From Bacteroides intestinalis (GTDB lineage Bacteria; Bacteroidota; Bacteroidia; Bacteroidales; Bacteroidaceae), in the NCBI RefSeq assembly GCF_003464595.1, contig NZ_QRZF01000001.1, forward strand, positions 372,001-436,000: a stretch of DNA of 64,000 bases, written 5' to 3'. The translations under genes were made by a program, and so were the position numbers. This document shows, piece after piece, positions 1 to 8,641 of this stretch. The stretch's first letter is position 1, and each line of letters starts with the position of its first letter. Under the pieces are notes generated by a model, which saw nothing but the letters and a program-made list of their open reading frames with translations, did no database searches and was not told where the DNA came from.

Positions 1-2
1 AC

Positions 3-2774
3 AAAACATTCAATCCTGCCGGGACAAAACCTTTAGTAACGGCCCTTTCTACCCCCTATACCCCTACAAATGGACTAAAGAACCGTCACATTGCTTTGTG
101 GCAGAGTCATGGCTTCTATTATGAGCCCAAACTGACACGCTGGGAATGGCAACGCGCCCGCATCTTCCAGACGGTGGAGGATTTATATACGCAAAGTTAT
201 GTACTGCCTTTCTTGGTTCCCATGTTGGAGAATGCAGGAGCTAATGTGTTGATGCCCCGTGAACGGGATAGCCAAATAGCAGAAGTTGTTGTAGACAATG
301 ACGGTTGCCTTCACTCCCGTTCCGTTTATACAGAAAAGATAGGCGATAAGAACTGGATGCAAGGTACTGGTGAAGGTTTCGCCCATCTGCGCGATCAATA
401 TATCAATTTTGAGAACCCATTCCGTGAAGGAACCTTCCGCACTGTTGAGACGGTGAAAGGTAAGAAGGAGAAAGAGAGTACAGCCGAATGGATTCCTGAA
501 CTTCCGTCAACCGGACAGTATGCCGTTTATGTATCCTATAAATCATTGCCAAACAGTACGGATGATGCCCTTTACACCGTTTATCACAAAGGAGGAGTCT
601 CCCAATTCAAAGTGAACCAACAGATGGGTGGCGGCACCTGGATTTATCTGGGTACATTTGGTTTTGATGCCGGAAAAAGCGATGCCGGAAAAGTTGTTTT
701 AAGCAATCGTTCTGATAAAGCCGGACGTATCGTTACCGCTGATGCCGTAAAAATCGGAGGTGGTATGGGAAATATGGCACGCCGTATCTCTGAGACAGGT
801 GCCACAGAGAATATTAAAAGTTCGGACGGCAATGCTGCCATAGTGCATAAAGAAATGCCAAAAGTAGATTATCCGTATGAGATAAGCGGTTATCCCCGTT
901 TCTGCGAGGCGGCACGCTACTGGCTTCAATGGGCAGGTATTCCGGACAGTGTCTATTCCGACAGTCAGGGTAAGAATGACTATACGGACGATTACAAATG
1001 TCGTGGTATCTGGGTGAATTACCTTGCCGGTGGTTCTGCGGTTAACCCGACAGAACAAGGACTGAATATCCCGGTAGATATGGCTTTCGCCTTCCATTCA
1101 GATGCAGGAACCACGCTAAACGATTCCATCATCGGAACATTGGGCATCTACTATACCAACGTTCACAATGAAGAATACGCCAACGGAGCATCCCGCTATC
1201 TGGCACACGACATGACAGACCTGATTCAGTCAAATATTGTACGGGATATCCGCAGCCTATACGAACCGGATTGGACACGCCGCGGTATGTGGAACCAATC
1301 CTACTACGAAGCACGTGTGCCCCGTGTCCCCACTATGTTACTGGAATTACTTTCACACCAGAACTTTGCAGACATGCGTTATGGTTTAGATCCACGTTTC
1401 CGTTTTACGGTAAGCCGTGCAATCTATAAAGGTATGCTGCAATTCATTTGCTCGCAATACCACATGGATTATATTGTTCAGCCGTTACCTGTCGACAATA
1501 TGGCATTGAAAATGGCAGGCGAGAATGAAATAGAGCTGACCTGGCAACCCGTAGCCGACCCACTGGAGCCAACGGCAAATGCTGAAAAATATATAGTTTA
1601 TACCCGCATCGGAGATGGCGATTTCGACAATGGCGTGTTGGTAGATAAGAATACCTATCGCACTGCCCTCCCTGCCGGCATGGTATGCAGTTATAAAGTA
1701 ACTGCCGTCAACAAGGGCGGAGAAAGTTTCCCGTCCGAAATACTCTCTGCAGGACGTGCACTTAATAGCTATAAGCGATTAGCGATGAGTGATAAGCAAA
1801 CAAACGCTAATCACTCATCACTAAACGCTAATCACTCAGATATCGTGCTGATAGTAAACGGCTTCGACCGTATCAGTGCTCCGGCAGATTTTGTTGCACC
1901 TGCTCCCGGTGATACTTTATTCGCCGGCTTCTTAGATGATCTGGACCACGGCGTACCTTATCTGAAAGATATCAGCTACATCGGTAAGATGAAAGAATAC
2001 CGCCGTTCCATTCCATGGATGGACGACGATGCTTCCGGCTTTGGCGACAGCTATGGTAATTACGAAGATAAAGTAATCGCCGGAAACACATTCGATTATC
2101 CCGCTATTCATGGAGCCGCCATTTTGAAAGCCGGATATTCTTTCATATCTTGCAGCGATGAAAGTGTGGAAAATAAAACAATGAACCTGAACGATTATAA
2201 GTATGTAGACCTGATATTAGGTAAAGAATGTCAGACCAAAATGGGACGTGGCGGTGTGAAGCCGTTAGAGTTCAAAACATTCAGCCAACCTATGCAGGAA
2301 GCTATCACCGCATATTGCGGACAAGGCGGAAACATCTTCGTCTCGGGTGCTTATGTAGGAACCGACCTTTGGGACAATCGCCTTGCCCCGGCTCAGGAAT
2401 CCGATAAGAAATTTGCAACAGAAGTCCTGAAATATAAATGGCGCGTGGGGCAGGCAGCTACAGAGGGTAAGGTGAAATGTGTAGCTTCACCGTTCCCCGC
2501 CCTTTCAGGCAACTATACATACCATAATGAACTGAATGCAGACAGCTATGTGGTAGAATCACCGGATGCCATCGAACCGGCAACAAAAGATGCATACACC
2601 GTAATGCGTTATTCGGAAAACAACCTGAGTGCCGGAGTAGCTTACAAAGGCGACTACAAGACCTGCATACTGGGCTTCCCGTTCGAAGCATTGCGCACTG
2701 CCTCTGAAAGAGAAGCGTTGATGAATGCCATCCTGACATTCTTCAGTGAAAAAACTAATTTATTCAAGCAATAA
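3..2774 (+). CDS. N-acetylmuramoyl-L-alanine amidase-like protein (Amidase_3 fold with inserted golvesin-like domain), 5' partial
   Basis: The reading frame is open from the left edge, so the start lies upstream; the TTG at 96 is internal. Proteins of this type are often named xanthan lyase in Bacteroides, but the visible core is an Amidase_3 zinc amidase in two pieces. The N-terminal strand and helix (WQSHGFYYE, TVEDL, LENAGA) lie at about nt 96-270. A beta domain resembling the golvesin C-terminal family follows at about 400-770. The fold resumes with the FHSDAG metal motif near 1090 and the LLELLSHQNFAD catalytic-Glu segment near 1335. A fibronectin-III-like domain spans about 1490-1765, then a C-terminal domain of unknown role. 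The expected reaction is cleavage of the MurNAc-L-Ala bond, which suits the salvage genes downstream. A palindromic element (1774-1829) is translated between the FnIII and C-terminal domains. The fold call is by motif, not by search. Confidence 0.8.
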   Translation, partial: KTFNPAGTKPLVTALSTPYTPTNGLKNRHIALWQSHGFYYEPKLTRWEWQRARIFQTVEDLYTQSYVLPFLVPMLENAGANVLMPRERDSQIAEVVVDNDGCLHSRSVYTEKIGDKNWMQGTGEGFAHLRDQYINFENPFREGTFRTVETVKGKKEKESTAEWIPELPSTGQYAVYVSYKSLPNSTDDALYTVYHKGGVSQFKVNQQMGGGTWIYLGTFGFDAGKSDAGKVVLSNRSDKAGRIVTADAVKIGGGMGNMARRISETGATENIKSSDGNAAIVHKEMPKVDYPYEISGYPRFCEAARYWLQWAGIPDSVYSDSQGKNDYTDDYKCRGIWVNYLAGGSAVNPTEQGLNIPVDMAFAFHSDAGTTLNDSIIGTLGIYYTNVHNEEYANGASRYLAHDMTDLIQSNIVRDIRSLYEPDWTRRGMWNQSYYEARVPRVPTMLLELLSHQNFADMRYGLDPRFRFTVSRAIYKGMLQFICSQYHMDYIVQPLPVDNMALKMAGENEIELTWQPVADPLEPTANAEKYIVYTRIGDGDFDNGVLVDKNTYRTALPAGMVCSYKVTAVNKGGESFPSEILSAGRALNSYKRLAMSDKQTNANHSSLNANHSDIVLIVNGFDRISAPADFVAPAPGDTLFAGFLDDLDHGVPYLKDISYIGKMKEYRRSIPWMDDDASGFGDSYGNYEDKVIAGNTFDYPAIHGAAILKAGYSFISCSDESVENKTMNLNDYKYVDLILGKECQTKMGRGGVKPLEFKTFSQPMQEAITAYCGQGGNIFVSGAYVGTDLWDNRLAPAQESDKKFATEVLKYKWRVGQAATEGKVKCVASPFPALSGNYTYHNELNADSYVVESPDAIEPATKDAYTVMRYSENNLSAGVAYKGDYKTCILGFPFEALRTASEREALMNAILTFFSEKTNLFKQ
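1774..1829. repeat. Palindromic element (copy D) inside the amidase-like gene
   Basis: Two 24-nt arms (1774-1797 and 1806-1829) are inverted copies with 21 of 24 positions pairing, separated by an 8-nt loop. The arms are made of the same GATTAG/GTGATGAGTGAT words as the intergenic palindromes at 19134 and 36813. The element is read through in frame as a polar stretch (about MSDKQTNANHSSLNANHS) joining two domains. That it is an insertion is inferred. Confidence 0.6.
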
Positions 2775-2797
2775 TATACTAAAACCAATCATCATCT

Positions 2798-4657
2798 ATG
2801 AAGCGAAGACTTTTAATAATGTTCCTGTTGGGCTGCCTGCTACCGTTCGCGGTACAGGCACAACATGGCACATTCCGTTTTGCGCAAATAACGGACATCC
2901 ATTTCAGCCCCAACAATCCCAACCCGACGGAAGACTTGCTACGTTCCGTCGCGCAAATAAATGCGACAGACAGTATCGACTTTGTTTTGGTTACGGGCGA
3001 CATTACCGAAGAGGGCGACCGTGCCACCATGCTGAAAGTAAAAGAGACATTGGATTTACTGAAAGCAAAGTATTACATGATCCTCGGTAACCATGAAACC
3101 AAATGGAGTAACTCCGGTTGTACTGCCTTCGGTGAGATTTTCGGCGGCGAACGCTTTGAATTCGAGCATAAAGGTATCCTGTTTCTGGGCTTCAACTCCG
3201 GCCCGTTAATGCGTATGGCTTACGGACATGTCGTTCCGCAGGATATCCGTTGGATGACGGAAGAAATAGATAAGTTTGGAAAAGATAAACCGGTTATACT
3301 CGTCACACACTATCCGTTACTGGATGGAGATGTGGATAACTGGTATGAAGTAACAGATGCAGTGCGCCCCTATAACATTCGTTTGTTCATCGGCGGGCAC
3401 TATCACCGTAACCGGGATTTGCGTTATGATGGCATTCCGGGTATCTTAATGCGCAGCAACCTGCGTGATAAAGAAGGAAAACCGGGATACGGCATCTATG
3501 ATATAACGAAAGATTCGATTCTCGTCTACACTCAACGCATTGGCGAACCGAAAAAGCAATGGGCTGCTTTCTCACTGACTCAGCCCTATTATGACCGCAA
3601 TGGAAAAGCAGAGAAATACCCCGACTTTTCAGTCAACACAGAATACCCGAATGTGAAAGAACAGTGGGTAGTGCAAACCGGTGCAGGTATCTATTGTTCG
3701 CCTGCAGTAGAAAAAGACAAAGTGTTCGTCGGAGACGATATGGGTTACCTGACTTGCTACGCCTTGAAGAATGGAAAGAAACTATGGAATTTCCAGTCCG
3801 GTAAGCGTATTGTAGGTACTCCGGCTGCGGCAGATGGTGTAGTCGTATTCGGTTCTGCCGATCGTAACATCTACGGTCTGAACAGCAAAGACGGAAAACT
3901 GCTATGGACTGTAAAAGCAGAAGATCCGGTATTGGGCGCGGTAACCATTGAAAATGGAATTGCCTACATCGGTGCCAGCGATTCTACTTTCCGTGCTATT
4001 GATATCCATACAGGTAAAGTAATCTGGGCATATACCGGTGTGAAAGGATACATTGAAACCAAACCACTGGTAACAGCCGACAAAGTGATCTTCGGTGCCT
4101 GGGACAATACCCTCTATGCATTGAATAAGGCAGACGGCAAGGAATTATGGAAGTGGACAGGCGGGCTGACGCGCATGCACTTCTCACCCGCAGCCGTATG
4201 GCCGGTAGCCGCAGAAGGCAAAGTATTTATCACCGACCCGCAACGTGCCATGACGGCTATCAATATAGAAAACGGAAAAACTGTATGGCGCACTTTCCAG
4301 TCTATGGTACGTGAAACGATTGGCCTGTCGGAAGACGGAACGCGTGTATTCAGCAAGACCATGAACGACAGTATTGTCTGCTATGCCACACAAGGAGATC
4401 AACCCCGCGAATTATGGGCAAGCAACGTCGGCTTCGGATACGAACATGCACCCTCCATGCAAGTGGAAAAGGGAGGTGTAATGTTCGGCAGCACCAAGGA
4501 AGGACTGATCTTTGCCTTAGAAGCCCAAACCGGTAAAGTCTTGTGGAAGCATAAGATAGGTAACTCACTGATCAGTACCGTAGTGCCGCTGAACGGGCGA
4601 CAGGTATTGTTCACCGCCACCAGTGGCGAAGTAGGACTGCTACGAGTTAAAAATTAA
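2798..4657 (+). CDS. Secreted metallophosphoesterase fused to a PQQ-type beta-propeller
   Basis: Residues 1-22 are a signal peptide ending VQAQ. A calcineurin-like phosphoesterase follows with the full metal-site set: D33-x-H35, G66-D67, GNH at 96-98, TH170 and GGHYH around 200-202. From about residue 290 the protein is a series of WxF/WKH-type blades (for example LWNFQSGK and LWKHKIGN) typical of BamB/PQQ-like propellers. The substrate is unknown; a phosphodiester or phosphomonoester outside the cytoplasm is expected. The gene starts 23 bp after the amidase and ends 32 bp before the glycosyltransferase, so all three are probably cotranscribed. A second protein of the same architecture is at 51621-53501. 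Confidence 0.85.
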   Translation: MKRRLLIMFLLGCLLPFAVQAQHGTFRFAQITDIHFSPNNPNPTEDLLRSVAQINATDSIDFVLVTGDITEEGDRATMLKVKETLDLLKAKYYMILGNHETKWSNSGCTAFGEIFGGERFEFEHKGILFLGFNSGPLMRMAYGHVVPQDIRWMTEEIDKFGKDKPVILVTHYPLLDGDVDNWYEVTDAVRPYNIRLFIGGHYHRNRDLRYDGIPGILMRSNLRDKEGKPGYGIYDITKDSILVYTQRIGEPKKQWAAFSLTQPYYDRNGKAEKYPDFSVNTEYPNVKEQWVVQTGAGIYCSPAVEKDKVFVGDDMGYLTCYALKNGKKLWNFQSGKRIVGTPAAADGVVVFGSADRNIYGLNSKDGKLLWTVKAEDPVLGAVTIENGIAYIGASDSTFRAIDIHTGKVIWAYTGVKGYIETKPLVTADKVIFGAWDNTLYALNKADGKELWKWTGGLTRMHFSPAAVWPVAAEGKVFITDPQRAMTAINIENGKTVWRTFQSMVRETIGLSEDGTRVFSKTMNDSIVCYATQGDQPRELWASNVGFGYEHAPSMQVEKGGVMFGSTKEGLIFALEAQTGKVLWKHKIGNSLISTVVPLNGRQVLFTATSGEVGLLRVKN

Positions 4658-4689
4658 AGAATTAATAATTAAAAGCAATATAGGACATT

Positions 4690-6156
4690 ATGAATAAAAT
4701 CAATTGCTTCGTTCCTTTCTCAGGAGCTGCACAAGCGGAAAAGACAGTAAAAGGCCTGCAAGAAACCGGCTTAGTGAATAATATTTATCTGCTCGCCCTA
4801 CCGGACGTTACAGAAAACCTACCCGGATGCAGTACCCTGCACATGCAATCCATCCAGTCCAGCACTGCTATGAGGGATATCGCCGGACATAGCGATGCAG
4901 AATATACACTGATCTATACGAAATATACGACGCTCGAACTGGGTTTATTCGCCCTGGAGCGTATGATCCACATTGCTGAAGACAGCGGTGCAGGCATGGT
5001 ATATGCTGACCGCTACCAGGTAAAGGAAGGCAAGCAAACCAATGCCCCGGTGATCGATTATCAATTCGGCTCATTGCGCGATGATTTCGACTTCGGTTCC
5101 GTACTGTTATTTCGTACGGATGCATTCAAGGAAGCCGCTGCCCGCATGAATGAAGACGAGTATAAATTTGCCGGACTTTATGACCTTCGTCTGAAAGTAA
5201 GCCAAAAAGAAAGTCTGGTACACATCAATGAGTATCTGTACAGCGAAATCGAAGACGATACGCGCAAGAGCGGTGAGAAGATATTCGATTACGTGGATCC
5301 CAGAAACCGTGACCGCCAGATTGAAATGGAACAGGCTTGTACCGAGCATCTGAAAGAAATCGGCGGTTATCTGGTTCCTGAATTCAAACAAATAGAATTC
5401 TCAGCAGGCAACTTCGAATATGAAGCTTCGGTTATCATCCCCGTACGCAATCGTATCCGCACCATCCGCGATGCCATCCATTCGGTATTGAAGCAGAAGA
5501 CCGACTTTAAGTTCAACCTGATTATCATCGACAACCACTCTACGGACGGGACCACAGAAGCTATTGACGAGTTCAAGAACGACAAACGCCTCATCCATAT
5601 CATCCCCGAACGCAAGGACCTGGGTATCGGCGGGTGCTGGAACATGGGTGTGCATCATCCTAAGTGTGGTAAGTTCGCCGTACAACTGGACAGTGACGAC
5701 GTGTACAGCGATGAAAATACACTGACCACTATGGTTCGTGCTTTCTATGAACAGAATTGCGCCATGGTGGTAGGTACTTATATGATGACGGACTTCAATA
5801 TGAATATGATTGCTCCGGGTATTATCGACCATAAAGAATGGACCCCCGAAAACGGACGCAACAATGCACTCCGCATCAATGGTCTGGGTGCTCCGCGTGC
5901 TTTCTATACTCCGGTGCTGCGTGAAGTGAAAGTTCCGAATACCAGCTATGGTGAAGACTATGCACTGGGATTAAACTTCTCCCGCCAATACCAGATCGGC
6001 CGTGTGTATGACGTAGTTTACATGTGCCGCCGCTGGGACGACAACTCGGATGCTTCACTGGATATCGTGAAAATGAATGGCCATAATCTATATAAAGACC
6101 GCATCCGTACCTGGGAACTCCAGGCACGTGTGGCGAAGAATAAAAGCAAATATTGA
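4690..6156 (+). CDS. Family 2 glycosyltransferase (two GT-A-like halves)
   Basis: The C-terminal half (from about residue 240) is a clear GT2 domain. It opens with ASVIIPVRNR, has IIDNHSTDGT for nucleotide binding, the metal-binding DSDD in VQLDSDDVYSDE, and an ED pair (GEDYALG) as catalytic-base candidate. The N-terminal half looks like a second, degenerate GT-A domain without a clear DxD. There is no signal peptide or membrane segment, so it is cytoplasmic. Donor and acceptor cannot be read from sequence. Its place between envelope hydrolases and MurNAc-salvage genes suggests sugar-nucleotide or cell-wall metabolism, but this is inference. It is followed by five 23-bp tandem repeats. Confidence 0.8.
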   Translation: MNKINCFVPFSGAAQAEKTVKGLQETGLVNNIYLLALPDVTENLPGCSTLHMQSIQSSTAMRDIAGHSDAEYTLIYTKYTTLELGLFALERMIHIAEDSGAGMVYADRYQVKEGKQTNAPVIDYQFGSLRDDFDFGSVLLFRTDAFKEAAARMNEDEYKFAGLYDLRLKVSQKESLVHINEYLYSEIEDDTRKSGEKIFDYVDPRNRDRQIEMEQACTEHLKEIGGYLVPEFKQIEFSAGNFEYEASVIIPVRNRIRTIRDAIHSVLKQKTDFKFNLIIIDNHSTDGTTEAIDEFKNDKRLIHIIPERKDLGIGGCWNMGVHHPKCGKFAVQLDSDDVYSDENTLTTMVRAFYEQNCAMVVGTYMMTDFNMNMIAPGIIDHKEWTPENGRNNALRINGLGAPRAFYTPVLREVKVPNTSYGEDYALGLNFSRQYQIGRVYDVVYMCRRWDDNSDASLDIVKMNGHNLYKDRIRTWELQARVAKNKSKY

Positions 6157-6157
6157 C

Positions 6158-6272
6158 GAAGTATCGTCACTTGATCGGGTGAAGTATCGTCACTCGATCG
6201 GGTGAAGCATCGTCACTCGACCGGGTGAAGCATCGTCACTCGACCGAGCAAGGCATCATTGCCTGACCGAGC
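6158..6272. repeat. Five tandem copies of a 23-bp repeat
   Basis: Units at 6158-6180, 6181-6203, 6204-6226, 6227-6249 and 6250-6272 begin one base after the glycosyltransferase stop. The first four differ at one to four positions (core TATCGTCACTCGATCGGGT); the fifth is more diverged. The units fill most of the 157-bp gap before the DUF4922 gene. There are no spacers, so it is not CRISPR. Confidence 0.9.
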
Positions 6273-6313
6273 AAAAGATTCGCATTATACAATCAATAAT
6301 ATATAGAGTATAT

Positions 6314-7246
6314 ATGAACCAAACCATAAACAATCTGCTTACCGAGCAACTTGCCTCCTGGGAAACGGCTCGTAACAACTACGCCGCCCTTTCGGGTGTG
6401 CAGGTGAAGGAGTTGGATGTAAACGGTATTCCATATAAGGTACAGTTCAATCCTGCACGTATCGTTTCTTCGGGAGCTAAAGTAGATGCCCAGTCCATCA
6501 AGGAACGCAAATGTTTTCTCTGCCCGGCCAATTTACCGCCGGTGCAGAAAGGAATTCCATTCGAAGGACATTATAATATCCTGGTCAATCCGTTCCCTAT
6601 CTTTCCCCGCCACCTGACGATACCGGAAGTGGCACACGTGAACCAGCGCATAGCCGTCCGTTTCAAGGATATGCTGGCATTGGCACAGGCGTTGACGGAT
6701 TACACAATATTCTATAATGGTCCCAAATGCGGTGCATCCGCCCCCGACCATGCTCACTTCCAGGCAGGCAACAAAGGTTTCATGCCTATTGAAAAGGACT
6801 GGCGCGGACAGGTAGCAGGCAAAGTGGCCGATTACGGTGAAGCTACCCTCTGGTACCTGAATGACGCTCCCCGTGCAACATTGGTCATCGAAGCAGGCAA
6901 TAAGAAACACGCTGCCGCCCTGTTCGATATCATTTACCACTCACTGGACATCAAACCGGGAGATGACGAACCGATGATGAATATATTGGCATGGTACGAA
7001 GATGAGAAATGGATCGTATGCGTATTTCCACGTGAGAAGCACCGTCCGGCTTGCTATACAGCCGAAGGGGATGCTAATTTATTGAGCAGTCCTGCATCCG
7101 TAGACCTCGGCGGAGTGTTTATCACACCGGTAGAAAAAGACTTTCTCAAGATCACAGCCGAAGATATAGCCCAGATCTTGAGTGAAGTATCGCTTTCTGC
7201 CGAAGACTTCCATCGGGTACGTCAGCGCATTAAAGAACAAATATAA
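6314..7246 (+). CDS. DUF4922 protein, GalT/HIT-like nucleotidyltransferase or phosphorylase
   Basis: The 310-residue protein carries two marks of the GalT/HIT superfamily. One is a zinc-type CxxC near residue 60 (RKCFLCPANLP). The other is the histidine-triad segment CGASAPDHAHFQ near residue 140, where the second His would be the nucleotidylated residue. This matches DUF4922. Enzymes of this fold transfer a nucleotide to a sugar phosphate or split nucleotide sugars by phosphorolysis. There is no signal peptide, so it is cytoplasmic. It ends 6 bp before the SpoIID gene and is surely cotranscribed with it. Substrate unknown; a sugar phosphate arising from cell-wall turnover is a reasonable guess. 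Confidence 0.75.
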   Translation: MNQTINNLLTEQLASWETARNNYAALSGVQVKELDVNGIPYKVQFNPARIVSSGAKVDAQSIKERKCFLCPANLPPVQKGIPFEGHYNILVNPFPIFPRHLTIPEVAHVNQRIAVRFKDMLALAQALTDYTIFYNGPKCGASAPDHAHFQAGNKGFMPIEKDWRGQVAGKVADYGEATLWYLNDAPRATLVIEAGNKKHAAALFDIIYHSLDIKPGDDEPMMNILAWYEDEKWIVCVFPREKHRPACYTAEGDANLLSSPASVDLGGVFITPVEKDFLKITAEDIAQILSEVSLSAEDFHRVRQRIKEQI

Positions 7247-7252
7247 ACGATT

Positions 7253-8617
7253 ATGAAAGAGCCCAAAGTACACGTAGGCATATTGTTCGAGCCACAAATA
7301 GAGTTTATCCTGCTGAATCCGTACCGCATCAACGGTATGGAAATCAGTGGTAAGCAGGTTGTGACCTACAACGAAGACAGGATACTGTGGAACGGACGCC
7401 TTTATGACGAGCTTCTATTTGAACCTGTAAACGAAGCCACCGACGCTTTCGAACTGCTCGATGTCACCATCGGCATCAACTTCCACTGGGAGCGCAAAGA
7501 AGACCAGCGCTTTCTGGGTTCTCTGAAGATTATTGTGGAGAACAAGAAGCTGACAGGTATCAACGTCATTCACGTAGAAGATTACCTGACCAGCGTAATC
7601 TCCAGTGAGATGAGCGCAACGGCTTCGTTAGAGCTGTTGGAGGCACATGCAGTAATTTCACGAAGCTGGCTTTTGGCTCAGATTCATAAGAACAAGGAGA
7701 TTACGGAAACCCAGACAGAGTATTCCGCTTTCACCCAAACAGATGAAGAGTTAATCCGTTGGTACGACCGTGAAGACCACACCCGTTTCGACGTCTGTGC
7801 AGACGACCACTGCCAGCGTTACCAAGGCATTACCCGTGCCTCCACCGAAATCGTAAAGCAAGCCATCGCTGCCACCCGCGGACAAGTATTAACGTCTGAC
7901 GGTAAGATATGCGATGCCCGATTCTCTAAATGCTGCGGCGGTGCATTCGAAGAATTCCAGTATTGCTGGGAAGATGTGAAGTATCCCTATCTCCTGAAAC
8001 AACGGGATTTCCGTATCTTCAGTTCCAAATTCAATGACTTGAGTTTCGAAAACACCTTATCCGGTAGCGGATTACCAGATCTGACCGACGAGCAAGAAGC
8101 CAAGACATGGATACGTACTTCTCCACCCGCTTTCTGCAACACCACAGACAAGAAAGTCCTCTCACAGGTATTGAATAACTACGACCAGGAAACCACCGAC
8201 TTCTATCGCTGGAAAGTAGTTTACACCCAAGAAGAACTTTCCGCACTGATCCTGAAACGCTCTGGCATCGATTACGGGCAAATCATTGATCTTGTTCCTA
8301 TCGCTCGTGGAACTTCAGGTCGCCTCTGGAAACTGAAAATCGTAGGAACCAAGAAGACGCTCACCATTGGCAAAGAACTGGAAATACGTCGCACACTGTC
8401 CACTTCCCATCTGTACAGTTCCGCATTTGTAATAGATAAGGAAGACGTCTCTCCCGAAGGTATCCCCGCCCGTTTCATCCTCACCGGAGCCGGCTGGGGA
8501 CACGGTGTAGGACTATGCCAGATCGGTGCTGCTGTTATGGGCGAACAAGGCTATAAGTATGACGCGATACTGCTGCACTATTACATAGGTGCAAGTATCG
8601 AGAAGCTATATGAATAA
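7253..8617 (+). CDS. SpoIID/LytB domain protein (lytic transglycosylase or amidase-enhancer family)
   Basis: SpoIID signatures are present: VEDYLTSVISSEM with candidate catalytic Glu119, AHAVISRSWLL, the DARFSKCCGG cysteine segment and the C-terminal GWGHGVGLCQIGA motif. SpoIID enzymes cut glycan strands stripped of stem peptides, which fits a locus that begins with an amidase. At 454 residues it is longer than the bare domain. No signal peptide is visible: the protein begins MKEPKVHVGI and no better upstream start fits the 6-bp gap after DUF4922. A cytoplasmic location or non-classical export would be unusual for this family. Confidence 0.85.
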   Translation: MKEPKVHVGILFEPQIEFILLNPYRINGMEISGKQVVTYNEDRILWNGRLYDELLFEPVNEATDAFELLDVTIGINFHWERKEDQRFLGSLKIIVENKKLTGINVIHVEDYLTSVISSEMSATASLELLEAHAVISRSWLLAQIHKNKEITETQTEYSAFTQTDEELIRWYDREDHTRFDVCADDHCQRYQGITRASTEIVKQAIAATRGQVLTSDGKICDARFSKCCGGAFEEFQYCWEDVKYPYLLKQRDFRIFSSKFNDLSFENTLSGSGLPDLTDEQEAKTWIRTSPPAFCNTTDKKVLSQVLNNYDQETTDFYRWKVVYTQEELSALILKRSGIDYGQIIDLVPIARGTSGRLWKLKIVGTKKTLTIGKELEIRRTLSTSHLYSSAFVIDKEDVSPEGIPARFILTGAGWGHGVGLCQIGAAVMGEQGYKYDAILLHYYIGASIEKLYE

Positions 8618-8641
8618 TTTAACAAAACAATAAACAATATC

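Noticed and set aside
6158..6272. CRISPR array
   Set aside because: Repeats are directly adjacent without spacers, no cas genes are near, and units diverge gradually.
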